From Coptis chinensis (Eukaryota; Streptophyta; Magnoliopsida; Ranunculales; Ranunculaceae), in assembly GCA_015680905.1 (NCBI GenBank), contig CM027383.1:37384501-37448500 (forward strand): a DNA stretch of 64,000 nucleotides, read 5' to 3'. Each line of letters opens with the position of its first letter. Positions within the stretch are counted from its first letter, which is position 1. The translations under genes and the position numbers were made by a program. This document shows, piece after piece, positions 1-12,608 of the stretch. The notes under the pieces were generated by a model. It was not told where the DNA came from and ran no database searches. It saw only the letters and a list, made by a program, of their open reading frames with translations.

Positions 1-1689
1 GATCATATCTATGCCAATCTATTGTCTTAAGGTGGTACATGATTTTCATTGTTCGAAGATGAGAGAATCACTCACCGAGAAGAAGAGATTGAGGAGGGAG
101 AAAGTTCAGCGGTTATGTTTGAGAAGATTTTTCAAATGTCTAAGATCACCAACATCAACATCAACATCAGCATTCAGCATTATGCATTTACCCTTGTGGA
201 GAGGGCAAAACTCCACAACATCATTTGATCAACTACCCTATTGAAGTTAAGGGGAATATTCTGCATTCCATCAATCAACGACTATTTACCCAATCAAACC
301 ACCAGCCCCCTTACCGTGGAGAGGGCAAATTCCATATTGCATCATTAGCCTCGATCGAAGATATGAGAGCTATCTATCAAAGAAGTTAACTGACTCGAAT
401 CTGACTACATCAAAGAGTAGAATGCTGAGAGGAGTTCATCTACGATCAACATTCTTGAGAGCCGAGATATATGAAGGAGGGCATTGATTTTCTACTGGGA
501 CTTAGATACCAATAGAGACAGATTGTTGCAAGTAAAGTTGAGCAAGCGGATCCAAACTAGAGTGGAATCAATGAACCAGAAAGTTCAAACCCAACAGTGA
601 ATGTCCATTCACTATGAAGATTCTACATGGAAAATCCTACCAATGTCGACCAATTAAAGAGGTACTACTTTTTACCCAACTTTGTTTATTTTAAGACGAA
701 GAGTATAGTGGAAATCTTAGAGAGATGATGGAACATGCCATCTTTGATCGTTTTGTTTTTAGCCTCATAAGCCCACCTAATATCATATATTCCCGATTGA
801 AGCCCATTTGAGCCTTAGCATATTCTTTTGTTTCCCATAATATAAGCCCATATCTTTTTAGGAATGAAGCCTCAATAAATCCTTAGCCTACCCATAGATT
901 ACCCATACCCACTCTTATAGAACTTGTCATAGTCCAAGGGCATCATTCCATCCATCTTTGATCACGAAACAATCACCCCCATGTTATTTATCCTAAGAAG
1001 ATGTTGAAGAAAATTCTAAAAAAAAACTCCCCCGAACTCAAAATGCTTAGAGTTGCATAAAATAATCAACACCGGTCCAAAATGGAAAACCTAAACAAGG
1101 GGTAGTTTCATTTGAGATTTGGGATCAGATTATCATCATCTCACTACCATCATTCCAATTACTCATCCCTTTTATATGACAAGTTCTACTCCAAAATAAT
1201 TTTTGATCCTATCCCTTCTTTATGAGCCCATCACCTAAGCCTACATTATAGTCCTATGAAAGTCTGCTCTTGATCTCTAAGTCCACTATATCTCCTAGAA
1301 GTTGAGGTACTTTCGGGAATGAAAAGAAAAAAATGGAAGGCATTAGAGGATTCACTACTAGTGATTACGATGTATGAGGAAGTTGTCTTTAGAAGATTGG
1401 TCCTATGCTTTATGCTCTATCTATTTTGGAAGAAAGTTTTTGGGTGTCGTTCACTACTTTGTGAAGGTCAAGCAATCAAAGGGAAAAGAATATCATCTAA
1501 TTCATAGGTGCCAAGTTTGATCGTACTTCTACCCTATGGTCGTCCTCATGCTCATCTTCTTGTCGGTAACTCATTCCCCACCTTCACTTGTTATTCAATC
1601 ATTTGTGGTGTTTCTTGTTCGTAGATAAAAATGTTTTGTTTTCCATTGTTTTCAAAATGAATTTAAAAAAAAATGATTTGTTTTGAAAA
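1..1689. other. Retroelement-derived sequence without a readable gene
   Basis: No open frame longer than about 80 codons and no recognisable domain. The position directly 5' of RNase H remains suggests decayed pol or inserted sequence of the family A element. A near repeat occurs: a 'gtggagagggcaaa' segment appears near 196-210 and again near 318-330. Confidence 0.4.
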
Positions 1690-1850
1690 CTTGGTTTGCT
1701 TTGATGGCTTATTCCTTCTTTGCAAGAAGGATGCTAGCCAGTTAATCGATGGATTCTTCTCTGCGCAGAGTTCACATTAGAAATAAAAAGGACAAAAGGG
1801 AGTGAAAAGCGTGTTCTTGAGCCACTTATCTGAACTTACAAATGGCGATA
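1690..1850 (+). pseudogene. RNase H C-terminal remnant of gypsy pol
   Basis: Reading across frames gives an EF-x-LEIK then D/K-K-G-S-E motif followed by a decayed 'HLSEL' block, the usual junction between gypsy RNase H and the linker to integrase (family pattern: L-L-Q-E-F ... V-A-D-H-L-S-R-L). At least one frameshift and a stop separate the pieces. It lies about 340 bp upstream of the integrase zinc-binding remains, the expected spacing. Too short and broken to be functional. Confidence 0.55.
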
Positions 1851-2189
1851 GTAGTGATTACGAGTCCATACGACTCTTTTCACGATGAACATCGTATGCT
1901 ATTTTTTCATCACCATGGTATGCGGACGCCGTGTAAAATTATTTAGCGGCTGATGTTATGCCTCATAATTGGTCAAGAAATGAGCGTAAAGAAATTCTTG
2001 GCGAGTCGAGTTATACTATTGGGATGAGCCACCCTTTTAAGTATTGTCTAGCGGATCAGATTATTAAATTCGTTGCATTCCCGGTGGGAATATAATGAAA
2101 TCTATCGTTACGCCCATGACAAAGAGTGTGGTGGCCACTTTAGCGGAATGAAAACAGCCGCTAAAAGTTCTTGATAATGGAGTTTTATT

Positions 2190-3180
2190 GGCCTACCCTT
2201 TTTAAGGATGCTTGAAGTGCATTGCAAGGCGTGTGATGGATTTGCCAACAACTTGGAATCCTGGCGTAATATGATGCCTTTAAATCAATCTTGATAGTAG
2301 AAATTTTTCGATGTTTGGGGTATTGATTTCATGGGCCCTTCCCTGTTTCCCACGGTTATATTTATATCCTGGTTAAGTGGACTCGTAATCTAAATGGATA
2401 GAGGCCATAGCTTGTGCGTAGCAATGACCATAAGACCGTTGTATTTTTATTAAAGAATATATTTTCAGTCGGTTTGGCATTCCTAAAGCCATCATTAGTG
2501 ATGGTGGAACACATTTTGCTTGAGTTGTGGCATCCCTAGTTAAAAAGTATGGAGTTACACGTAAAATAGCAACTCCTTATCATCCACAAACTAGCGGACA
2601 AGTAGAAGTTTCTAATAGGAAATCAAAAGATTTTTAGAAACAACGATAAACCCGATAGGAAAGGCTGAGTGAAGCGTCTATCGGATGCCTTATGGGCATA
2701 TAGAGCTGCTTTCAAAACTCTATGGGTATGTCTCCCTTTAGACTTGTATTTGGGAAACCATGTCATTTGCCCGTCGAATTAGAGCACGTGCTCTGTGGGC
2801 TATAAAAAGCCTTAACTTCAATATTGATGGTAGTGTCAAGCGCCAAGTTACAATTAAATGAGCTTGAAGAAATCCTTGGCGATTCTTACGATCTCATGAA
2901 GGATTATAAAGCCAACATGAAGCGTGTTCATGATAAGCATATCTTAGCAAAGAGTTTGTGGTCGGACAAAGGTTTTGCTTTACAACTCCGTCTACATATT
3001 TTCCCGGAAACTAAAACCCGTTAAGTGCGGTCCTTTTTAAGTTCTTGAAGTCACCCCTACGGGGCAATTACCTTAGTAAATCGATGACAACGATGTACCT
3101 TTCAAGTTAATGGTCAGCGGTTAAAACATTTTCCGCGAACTTTTGTCCACGATGTGGAGGAAGTCCTTTTCTGGGACCAC
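2190..3180 (+). pseudogene. Integrase remnant of gypsy pol
   Basis: The zinc-finger end is recognisable near 2205-2270 (C-x-x-C-D-G-F-like). The catalytic core follows: FDVWGIDFMGP near 2308-2340 holds the first catalytic Asp, IPKAIISDGGTHF near 2480-2520 the second, and [16 protein letters not shown] near 2570-2620 leads to the position of the catalytic Glu, where the read is degenerate. A tail resembling the C-terminal integrase region (a K-x-LW-x-DKGF block and FPETKTR) is at 2824-3024. Several stops and frame changes make it a pseudogene. The motif series is typical of Athila/Tat-type plant gypsy integrases. Confidence 0.8.
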
Positions 3181-3189
3181 ATCTATGAG

Positions 3190-6100
3190 GGACTGACCTT
3201 GTCATTTGGTGTACTTACTTTCATTTTCATTATCTTGATAAGTACACCATTAATGATTAACCGGGCCCTCCTTATGGAGTGTGTGGGCATGTAAATCACG
3301 GATCTAAGTCCACAGTTCACATAATTCCGTTTTCCACTTTAGCATGTTTTTTCGATTTTTGAGTCATGTTCCTCTATGGAGTGAATTATGTATTTATTAT
3401 TTTTAAGTGTTTCTTATAGTAAACAAATAAAATAAATTAAAATTCATAAAAATCATAGACATAGCAATCAACAAGTCTTGGGAATCGACTTTAAAAGCGA
3501 TTACGTTGTAAACAAATTTTGTGGTTAAAATTTGTTTGGGGGTGGAAATCAGTCTTTCCATCGGATTGCTTCGAACTTTCTAGTTGTGTTGTTTAGGTCC
3601 ATTAGTATAGTTCATTTTGGGTTGGCGTTATCAAATTTAGTGTTCATTAGTTAGCATAACTTACGTCAAGCCGCGCTCTCTGGCGTTTTCCACTATCTTA
3701 TTCGTCACCCCGGTTGGAATCGAGTGTTTTATGGATCATTGGATTGGAAATTCTCTCTGATCATTTCCATATCTCATTCGCAAAGAATCGGACCGATAGC
3801 GAAGCGGAAATCTAGTTTGAAATTGCATTTAAAATCGACAAAGTCGAAAAAATACAATTGGGCTTGGGCCTTCACCGGCTTATACAAACTGGGCGGCCCA
3901 TGCAATCAAGCGCGACCAGCTCATACTCTGTAAGTCGAAAAATCCAAAAGGCGACTCGCGCTCTATCTGGCAGCGCCAGTACCACTCAAAACGGATCGCG
4001 ATCTTAACCTCTCGGCCGGCTTGACACAAAGTATAAATCAAAACCACAGCAACCTAAAAATAAAAAAAAAAATAATAATAATAAATAATAGAATATATCC
4101 ATAATAGAAACACCACCCCGCCCATAATAGAAACTCGACACCAATCTTCCACAATCTCAACCGATCCACCATCGAAACCACTGACCAATTCGAGTTTGAA
4201 CTGCGCCCGAACCTACCATAACCACCTTTGTTGGTTTGGTTAGTTTTCATCAAACTTCGCATCCACCACCATCTACAAACCCCAAATCAGTAAATAGCTT
4301 CAATGGCAGCGGCGTAGAATTCTGCGGAAAAGCGTTTGTTTAAGCGGTTTAGCGCCATTTTATATGTGAGGAGATGTTAAAGAGACATTGGAGCGGTTTG
4401 TGGTATTGATTGAGAGGATTTCTATCACTATGAATTGGTAGAACAGTTTTATAAAAGCGAGAAGTGGAGGAAATAGGATTTTCATTAGGATAGCGAGGGG
4501 CGGAAGGAAGTTCACGAGGCGGTTGTTGGTGAGCTATTAGGAATCACCCACGTAACTTGACCTAGATCGACCATTCGGGGAATCAAGAATCTGCGGTTCT
4601 GTTTTGATGAAAGATCACGGTCATAGAGGGTGAATACAATCGATATCTCATTCGTTAAGCGGACTACCACGAGAACTAATCGGTGGTAGCTTCGGTGGAT
4701 TGGTAAAAGCGTCCTCGGGAGAGACAAAGTCGGCGACATCGGACTTGATTAATGCGCGTTCACGGAATTTGCAAGCGAAGGAGTATAATTTCTGCATCCT
4801 TGATTTAATTTTGAATGTGATTAGAGAGTGGGAAAGAGCCTGGCGCCTCTTCCCGTATTGATCACTAAGATTATGCTCTCATTTAGAGCCGTTAAGCTAG
4901 ATCTGCTCTATTAAGATCAAATTGCCTTCTAATGCAAAAGTATTTATAAAGAATGCATTCAAAAGACTTGGCGTTGTCTGCGAGAGAAGGAAGTTGAGTC
5001 CGGATAATGAAGGGAAGATATGACATGGTTGGTTGAGGATAATTTTGATAGTCATACTTCTAATTTAGGCCCGAATGATAATCTTTGCAAACTGGTTTTC
5101 GCGATCACGATTATAATATCTGTGAAGATATGAGACATAGACAAATTACGCCCATGATAAGCAAAGCGGACCTTGGGGGGGCCGGTTGAAATGCTTTCGT
5201 AAAGAATTGACAAGATATAATGTTTAACTTGGAGGTTATCCACAAGAATCACCAAGCCCGGTATCGATATGCCAAAGGCGAGATGGAAGCCCTGGCGCTT
5301 GTTCGGGATAGAGATGCTTTCGGACGCATGCCACTCGTTGATGAGTCTGTCTCGGTTGAGTCGAGAGGCATGGCGTCGTCGCCCTTGAGGCCAGATGGCT
5401 CAAACCATTCGACACCCTGAGCCGATCTCCATCGGGGACCATCTTCTTCCACCGCGCCTAGGTGTGCACCATCGATTAATGTCCTTTTATTTCATTGTCT
5501 TTATTGTTTTGTAGTGGAATTTTACTTGATAGTTAGATTTGAATATTAAGTTGTTTGTTTTAGATTATTTGGATTCCATATTATTTTAATATAATTTATT
5601 TTGATCATCTTTCGAAAGGTTGTCTTGGAGTAAAAGTTGAAATTAGGCCCGATATCGGCATATCTATGATTTTTTGTAGTGGTAGTATGATATATAGGAG
5701 AGTTTAGAAGTTACTATTCTAAACCAAGTTTAAAAGATACCGGGGTTGTTAGGAAATCAAAGACATGGTTAGTTTCGTTTTGGGTTTGGCGGTTTCCTAT
5801 TTAGGAAATGGCCTTAAAACAATTTGGCAACTTAGATTCGTTTTGGAAACCCGAACCTATTTAAACTTCCATCATACTACACTCCTGACCAGCTACACCC
5901 CCCGATCATCTTTCACTTTTCCTCCGACCCCTTTTTCTTGTTTTTTCTTGTTTTCTTAGAAACTCAATTTACGCACTCCGCGGCGGCGCCAGCTTCAAAA
6001 GCGACTTCGCCCTACTTTACGTAAACTGAAAAATCACTTTCGGCGCGCCAGCGCAAGTAAGCGCGACTTCAGCGCTCAAACACTAAATCGAAAATTTAGC

Positions 6101-6240
6101 AGGCGCCCATACCGAGTAAAAGCGACGCGCTAAAAAACTAATAATTCAAAACCAAAAGCGCGCCCAGCGCTCTATCAAGATAAGCGGCCAGCGCCTCTCC
6201 GATAAACCACGAAATTTTAGATTTTTCGAGGTTCTTCAGG
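3190..6240 (+). other. Spacer between integrase and env-position ORF
   Basis: Three kilobases with no recognisable coding domain. From about 5970 to 6200 it becomes markedly GC-rich, with repeated GCGC and AGCGC words. Similar GC-rich words occur at about 10380-10430 and 16845-16930, so this block seems to be a recurrent piece of family A elements. Short ORFs near 5220-5450 overlap on both strands and have no family signature. Confidence 0.5.
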
Positions 6241-6358
6241 TTTTAGCGGCTATTCTACAAAGTAGTGTTGAGATGACACCACCTATAGTCATTCTGAGAC
6301 AGTCTTTTGAAGACTTGATGGGAACTTATACCTATGGAGCATCGTTCGTGGCCGGATC

Positions 6359-6976
6359 TTGCAATTAGGATGGCGACATCTTACGGTGAGTGATGGCGAT
6401 TCTTTTTCACCTAAGCTAACTGAATTCTTTTATAATAATATTACTTTCTTTTGTACCCAAGAAGGAGAACAAAAGTTTTCCCTTACTATTGATGATGCGA
6501 CTATGGAATTCGATAAGCACTTGATAGCTTTGGTTTGGGATTGCCATTACGACCACATGCACCGCGTGGGGATATATGGCCGGATAACTTCATACCTATA
6601 TGAATATGCCTATTTCCATGAGTATTATGGGGGAGGGTATTTCATTATCATGGACCAAGACCAATATAACATGCATACGAGTAGCCTATCACTGAATGTA
6701 GGCCTGACCATGTTGTTAAATCATGATGAACATTCTAGAAACGGCGGTTTATACGCCGATAATACATTTGGTGGCGTTTTCCTTGCTTTAGGCGAGGGGC
6801 GTCGTCGGTATGACATTCAGAGTTTTAGTTGCTACGTTAGGCGAGGCCATACCTTGAGGCATAAGTACCTTCTTATGCTGTTTTGTTTTGCCGCTTATCG
6901 CGCTTGCCTACCCGTATTACGTACCGCGATTACCGCAGTTGGAAAAAGTCGAAATCATGAGACCTACCAATCGTAA
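6359..6976 (+). pseudogene. Env-position ORF of family A retrotransposon
   Basis: An open frame of about 205 residues, homologous by eye to the minus-strand ORF at 15986-16633. Shared blocks include FY-x-x-x-FF, GEQ-FS-T-IDD-TM near the start, Y-YEY near the middle, VFLAL-EG/KG-YDI, and HKYLLM near the end. It sits between integrase and the 3' noncoding region, where Athila-type elements carry their env-like or extra ORF. I recognise no viral envelope features: no convincing signal peptide or transmembrane pair. It has no good ATG at its homologous start (the frame opens at TTG), so it is probably decayed. Plant databases often call such ORFs 'putative plant transposon protein'; that assignment is from memory and needs a profile search. 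Confidence 0.6.
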
Positions 6977-8976
6977 TGAAATACGATCATTAGAACCATG
7001 ACTTGGCGGGATGGCGAGTCAACCACATTTGGTTGCTCCTTACACCCATCGGACCAAATATCACTAGAGAGGTTAGCATTAGTTGATGATACGGCGTAAG
7101 GCGTGGCAAGTTGTTATGGCATGGCGGGATCGAAAGAACCTCATATAGAAGAGGAGGATGGCGAGTAAATCTTTGGGGTGCGAGGTAAGTTTTTAGTTAA
7201 GTTAGTAATGCGTTTATGTCCCGAAGCAATTTAAGTCATTAACCCCATAATGGGTGGAACTCTTATAGTGTTCGCGTCGGTTTTTATTTCCTATATTAGT
7301 ATGTTCTAACGTTGTTTTGCGGATGTTTCGAGAATTTCCGCAGCGTTTCCATGGTATTTTTCTACCCTCTTTATTTAAATGCTTTGAGGACAAAGCATGC
7401 TTTTTGTTTTGGGGGCATAGAAACTTCGTGTAATTAAGGCATCTGTTAGGATATAGATATGTATAATATGCACTTGTTTTCTAGTTAAAATTTCAAAAAT
7501 TCAAAATATAAATAAAAAAGTATGCTATACACTTAGGAATATTGGTATTGTTTTCTTTCTCCATGCTTTTAACAATCTAGAAGTCTCATAGCTTTTGCAT
7601 CGGAATAATAGTTAGAAACTTAGGTTAATATGTAGGTAATAATCTTTGCATCTATCTATAAATATATTACATGAGTATCTATGATTGTTTGGCGATAAGT
7701 TTTGAAATCTAGGCTAGAGTACTTATTCTACAAATCTGTGAGAATATAGCCTAAAAGCTTTATATGAGTGAAACATTTGAGAAATGACACAAAGGGAGAA
7801 GTAAAATCGGATAGAAATCCACCGTCCACTTGCTTGATCACTAAACCATATCTAAAAGCGAGAATTTAGGCGCTCTTTGGATCGATATAGCGAGAAATTC
7901 AAACCTATGAATTATTTTTCGCTAAGTCGCCACTCTGAGCCTTTTTTCTTTAGCCTTCCATAAACCCACAATTCCTTTACCCATTTACAAAAACAAAACA
8001 AAAAAAAAAAAAAAAATAATAAATCAACCTACCCGATTTAGAATAAGTCGAGAATAGAATGAGTGAAGAAGAAGAAGAGAAAAACACGTGTAAACAAAAA
8101 TTAGTTAATTGCTTGAGGAAAATAAAAGAAAAAAGTTTCCATCAAAAAAAAAAAAAATAAAATAAAAAAAAACTCCAAAAATAGAATAAAAAATTCAAAA
8201 GCCCGAAAGAAAAAAAAAAAAAAAAATGGCTAAGGATGGAAACAAAGTGTAGAAGCAAAAAAGTAAAATAACAAGGTTTTCTCTAAGTTACATAATATGA
8301 AGACTCTATTATCTCGGACTTGTCCTTTTGAATATCCATTTCCTTCCTTCTTAAAACCATCTCTAATCCCATGACACCTAATAAAGACCTCACAGCTCGA
8401 TTAGGAATAGGTTAGTGTGATAGTAAGTGGCGGATGTGTTTGATTGACCCGAACTTCCTTGTTGTCATTGAGATTGTAAGGTAAAGTGTGCCCTTGCTGG
8501 AGATATGAAAACTTGAGTGGAAAAATCGAGAGAGGTTTTGTCTTGACATTTATGTGAGGACTACTTAAGGGCAGCTATTAGGAGTTCTGAGAAACAAACA
8601 CGCTAAACATTTCATAGTATTACTCATTGTTATATGTTTATTGTAGATGATTGATTATTATGCATATATTAACTTAGGGTTTTTTCTTGTTATTCTTATG
8701 TAATTGCTATAGAGATGTATAGATAGTTGAGCATGAAGGGAAAACAATAGTTTTATTTCTTAGTCGTTGTAGTATAGATGAAGTTTGTGAGTACCTTCTT
8801 TGGAAAACTCTCACGAGGCTATAACTTCGTCCACTAGGAATTCCTAGTGGTTTAAAGGCCTTTGTTGCATATGGTCAATGCAATCGCTCAGTCAAAAGCG
8901 AGATTAGGTAGAACTCCATTTTTGGTCACTTATTACAATTTCTCATATTTGCTTGAGGACAAGCAAAATCTTTGTT
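6977..8976 (+). other. 3' noncoding region of family A element
   Basis: No gene. Near 7380-7420 it has the phrase 'gaggacaaagcatg' followed by a G-run, and near 8950-8980 'gaggacaagcaaa' followed by a G-run, a feature often seen downstream of env-position ORFs in Athila-type elements. It includes A-rich runs (7985-8230). The same region recurs, inverted, at 13973-15985 and 55953-57600. Confidence 0.65.
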
Positions 8977-8987
8977 GGGGGGTGGTT
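8977..8987 (+). other. Polypurine tract (plus-strand primer) of family A
   Basis: A G-rich run (ggggggtgg plus tt) directly abuts the TGATAAGAGCC start of the LTR. Equivalent tracts abut the LTRs at 13958 and 55953 on the minus strand. Confidence 0.75.
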
Positions 8988-10343
8988 TGATAAGAGCCCA
9001 AAACTGTAGTTTTAACCCTTAATAATCATCTTTGTTAGACCAATTATGTGAATAATAAGTAAGAGTTAATACTGATTACGTGTTTTATGCATTTCGAGGC
9101 TTCAAAGTCCATTATCTTTGAAATGTGCCACTTTAGCGAGATAAAGGAGCAAAAGTCGTGAGAACTTCGAATGCCATATCTTTGGACTCAGACCTCGGAT
9201 TGAGGCCTACCTTATGTCAAAACGACCGGCTCGGAAAGAGCTTTGCAATGGTCAAGCCTTGACCCAATCAGAGGAGCAGAAGTGGACGAAAAGTCTGTGG
9301 AAGCTAACTGCAGCTGAAGAGGCCTTTTTGAATTTGAAAGAATTGGGTTTTGGGCACGATTCTCAGCTGGCCCAACCCATGGCTCAAGCCCATGCACGAA
9401 TTTTGGATCTGGATGTATAAAAACAAAAGCTTAGCTCTTTGTTAATGGTAGCTAGTTAGACCTAAATTAAGATATAGAATTATAGATCTAGTTTTATTAA
9501 TTAAATTAAGTTTTAGTTCCATTTAAATTCTTGTTTTAGATTAAATCCTTGAATCATTGTTCTTGATAGATTAGATAAATAAAGTAGTATTTTTTATCAA
9601 GTTGAATTTGTCATTTCCATTTTAGATCTAAATTCAATTCTTGTCATTGTTTTATTCCGGCCATTAAATTAGATTCATTATTGCTAAATTAAGTAATTCT
9701 CAAATTCTCACATTATGTTTAGTTTAGATTCAATGGTAAATGTTAGATTGATGACTCAAGGCTAAACCTCCATTAGAGGGGTTGATGAAGCCTTGATGAA
9801 ACCTTAGTTGTTTAGTATAGAAGCGTTGTAGCATCTATTCCACTCTAGAAGGTCGGCGTTTTAGCCATGAGAATGGGTGGGCTGACCTCACATGCTAGTT
9901 AGTACTTGGTAGAAATGCCATGAACACTAGGGATTAGACGAGGAATTCTTGCAGGTGAAAGCGTAAGAATCGAGATACCACAATCTGTACTAGGTCATTA
10001 AGTTGGATTCGAGGTGGATTGATTCCCTCAATTCCTTTATCTAGAGTCAAACAATAGTATTTCCATAGCATTTTGTAGTTAATTTCTAGTAATCATCTTA
10101 ATTAAGTATGCAGTAGTATAATATTTAAGTAAAGCTCTCATTGACTTAAGAGTGGCTAGTTAGACTTAGAAAACAATCCATGCTAGGGAACTAGGAGTGG
10201 AACGAACTTCGTACTCCATTTAGTGCAATTCGCATTGAGAGTAGAAGCTTTGATAATAGACACGTAAAAGTTCAAGTTTAGTTTACTTACGTTTTGGATT
10301 CGTAGTTCATTTCGTAGGTAAACTACTCATTTTATAGTTATCA
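8988..10343 (+). repeat. 3' LTR, family A (1356 bp)
   Basis: Starts TGATAAGAGCC and ends GTTATCA, so the ends form a short inverted repeat TGATAA/TTATCA. It is preceded by a polypurine tract, which makes it a 3' LTR. Long stretches match the LTRs at 10572-12143, 12609-13957, 19406-20817, 36335-37839 and 54675-55952. One shared landmark is the block around 'ccattagaggggttgatgaagcc'. Short ORFs inside (for example 9214-9420) recur in other copies only because the LTR is repeated. Confidence 0.85.
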
Positions 10344-10556
10344 TCGTGCTCAGGTCCAACTCGAGTTCAGGCACTTTAGCGCAGGTGGCGCTCAAACTTT
10401 GCCTTGTATGGGCACGGGGCGCGCTCAGGCTTGTTCTTGGATTTTGTTTTTCTGAACCAGACAATCACGGTTAGAACCAAACAAGGGTGGGTGGGTTTAA
10501 TGGGACTTTGGGAAGACTAACAATACTAATGAAAACAATTCTAAACATAACTAAGA
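10344..10556 (-). other. Leader (5' untranslated) fragment of a minus-strand family A element
   Basis: It lies between the 3' LTR of the plus element and a minus-strand primer-binding site. No ORF. It contains the GC-rich words (ggcgctcaaac, ggcgcgctcagg) shared with 5970-6200. The abrupt joins on both sides point to truncation or recombination. Confidence 0.45.
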
Positions 10557-10570
10557 TGACAGCGGTGCCA
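10557..10570 (-). other. Primer-binding site, tRNA-Asp-like
   Basis: On the minus strand the sequence reads TGGCACCGCTGTCA and begins just after the LTR end. It resembles the TGGCGCCGTTG-type site complementary to the 3' end of plant tRNA-Asp used by Athila-type elements, with a few mismatches. It identifies the adjacent LTR as a 5' LTR. Confidence 0.6.
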
Positions 10571-10571
10571 T

Positions 10572-12143
10572 TTCATATAATATAAAACGATCGTTTTACC
10601 TAAGCATAATCAACGAGACTCAAACGCAAGTAAAACTAAAACTGATTTACGCTTAATATTCAAAGTTTTCTACTCTCAATGCTATTGCAATATAGTTGAA
10701 TAGAAAGTTCGTTCCACTCCTAGTTCTTTAGAATTTACGTTAACTAAGATTATCAGTTCTATCAAAGTCAATGAGAGTACAGATTATATAATTATACTAA
10801 CAACGATGGGAAATAACGTAATCAAAATGTTCTAAATAATAAGATGGCAATTAAAATACTAAGGTTCGAATCTAGATAAAGAATTAGGGGAATTTGATTC
10901 CACCTTAACTCGACTTAATTTACTAACGAAGAATTATCGTAATTCGAATTGCAATGCTTCCACATAACAATTGGGTGTTTCTAATCCCTAATTGTTCATG
11001 GTAATCTCTACCAACTAACAACTAGTATGTGAAGCAATCAAACTCATTCTTATGGTGAACTAATTACTTTCTAGAATGGAATAAAATAATACGAACTATT
11101 CTTCACTAACAACAATCAAGTTTTCATCAAAGCTTCTTCAAACCCCTCTAATGGAGGTTTTAGCCTTGAATTATTATACTATCATTTCTAACACAAGAAC
11201 ACATAGAACAACCCATTATTGAAGAAATGATTAACTTATAAATCTAATTGAACAATAATAATAATGATTCCAAATGAATTAAAACAAGATTTAAAACTAA
11301 ATTAGAACTAAGATGATAATTAACTAATTATCAATGAAGACAACTAATTATGAATTTAAGACAACTAAACTAAATAAGAATTGAATCACTAAACTAAATT
11401 GAAATGAAAACTAATAATTTCTTATAAAACTAAATATGATTCTAAATAATATTCATTCTTTGTTCTAACAAATCTATTGGAATGGAAAAATAATTCTATC
11501 GAGTAAAAAACTAGATCTAAAAACAAGTTATTGGATAATGGCTAACTAAAAAAACTAGATGCTTCAGAGCTAAGTCTTGTGTCTTAAAATGGAGGAGACT
11601 AGTTCCATTTTTTTTCGTGCATGGGCTGAGGAGCCATGTTTTGGGCCGAAAAATCGAGCCTAAAACCCAATTTCTTCAATCCACAGAGGGGTTTTCAATT
11701 AGATTTGACTTCAATAGCTTTTTCGTCCACTTTTGATCTTCTTATTTGGTCATGGTTTGGACCATTAGAAAGTTCGTTCCAAGCCGGTCGTTTTGACATA
11801 AGGTAGGCCCAATTCTGAGGTATGAGTTCAAAGATACGGCTTCCGGAAGTTCTGCTGACTTTTGTGCGCTATTTCTGCACGCGTTGACTTTGAATTTTAA
11901 GCTTTGACTAGTCTTTAAATGAGCTTTTTTTCCTTGGATCTTGGTTTTTAATCAATGAACTTCTTAACAACCAACCTTTGCTCCATTATCTCGCAAAAGG
12001 GGCGCATTTCTGCACATATTCGACTCCACTGCCTGAAATACGTAAGAACATGATAACAATACTAACTCCTACTTATTAATCACATAATTGGTCAAAAAGT
12101 AATATTGTTAAGGGGTTAAAACTATAGTTTTAGGCTCTTATCA
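10572..12143 (-). repeat. 5' LTR, family A (minus strand)
   Basis: The right edge reads ...ggctcttatca on the plus strand, that is TGATAAGAGCC at the LTR start on the minus strand. The left edge is diverged (no clean TTATCA) but lies 1-3 bp from the primer-binding site. Body sequence matches the other family A LTRs. Next to the right is a plus-strand pol fragment. Confidence 0.75.
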
Positions 12144-12608
12144 CGTGCTGTCGGCGATTTGGACGAACATCAATATGTTTTCTCTATGGAAGACGACTTT
12201 CCTCAAGAATCTTTGATACCCACTCCTCCCACGCCTGACTTAAAACCTATTCCTTCATATTTAAAGTACGTACATCTTGATCTTGATGGTAGTCACCCAA
12301 TTATCATATCATCACAATTGACTGACGATTAGGAATCCCATTTAATTAATGTCATTCAAAAATAATGTTCTGCTATTGAATTGGATGGTATCTCGATGAC
12401 ATTAAGGGCATTGACCTAATGTGTGAACCCATCGCATACATCTTGAAGAAAATGCAAAAATTTTGCGTGAACCGCAACCTCGTCTAAACCCCACCATAAA
12501 GGATGTGGTAAGGGAGGAAGTTTTAAGGTTACTTGATGCAAGTATTATTTACCCTATCTCTGATAGTGTTTGGGTAACTCCAGTACACGTTGTTCCCAAG
12601 AAGTCTGG
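12144..12608 (+). pseudogene. Reverse transcriptase N-terminal fragment of gypsy pol
   Basis: From about 12470 the frame reads P-Q-P-R-L-N-P-T-I-K-D-V-V-R-E-E-V-L-R-L-L-D-A, followed by IIYPISDSVWVTPVHVVPKKSG. This is the start of the gypsy reverse transcriptase domain as found in Athila/Tat elements. Upstream, 12240-12320 resembles the protease-RT linker with an IISS block. Stops interrupt it. The fragment ends where a minus-strand LTR begins at 12609, so it was cut by that insertion; the catalytic YxDD region is not present here. Confidence 0.75.

Larger units (their letters stand above)
1..10343 (+). mobile_element. Decayed Ty3/gypsy LTR retrotransposon, Athila-like layout (family A), 3' part
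   Basis: Seen in order on the plus strand: end of RNase H (about 1690-1850), integrase (about 2190-3180), a long spacer, an ORF in the envelope position (6359-6976), a 2-kb noncoding stretch, a polypurine tract and a 3' LTR ending in TTATCA. RNase H before integrase, then an extra ORF, is the order of Ty3/gypsy elements with an env-like ORF such as Athila. The pol part is full of stops and frameshifts, so this is a dead copy. Its 5' LTR, gag, protease and most of reverse transcriptase lie left of the window or are lost. The reverse transcriptase piece at 12144-12608 could be from the same family. Confidence 0.8.

Noticed and set aside
5220-5452. Overlapping 65-70 codon ORFs on both strands
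   Set aside because: Located in the decayed spacer of a retroelement; no family signature, and three frames are open at once because of local composition.
9212-9420. 68-codon ORF in the LTR, repeated at 19613-19816 and 37261-37596
   Set aside because: It recurs only because the LTR itself is repeated; frames are not conserved in all copies.
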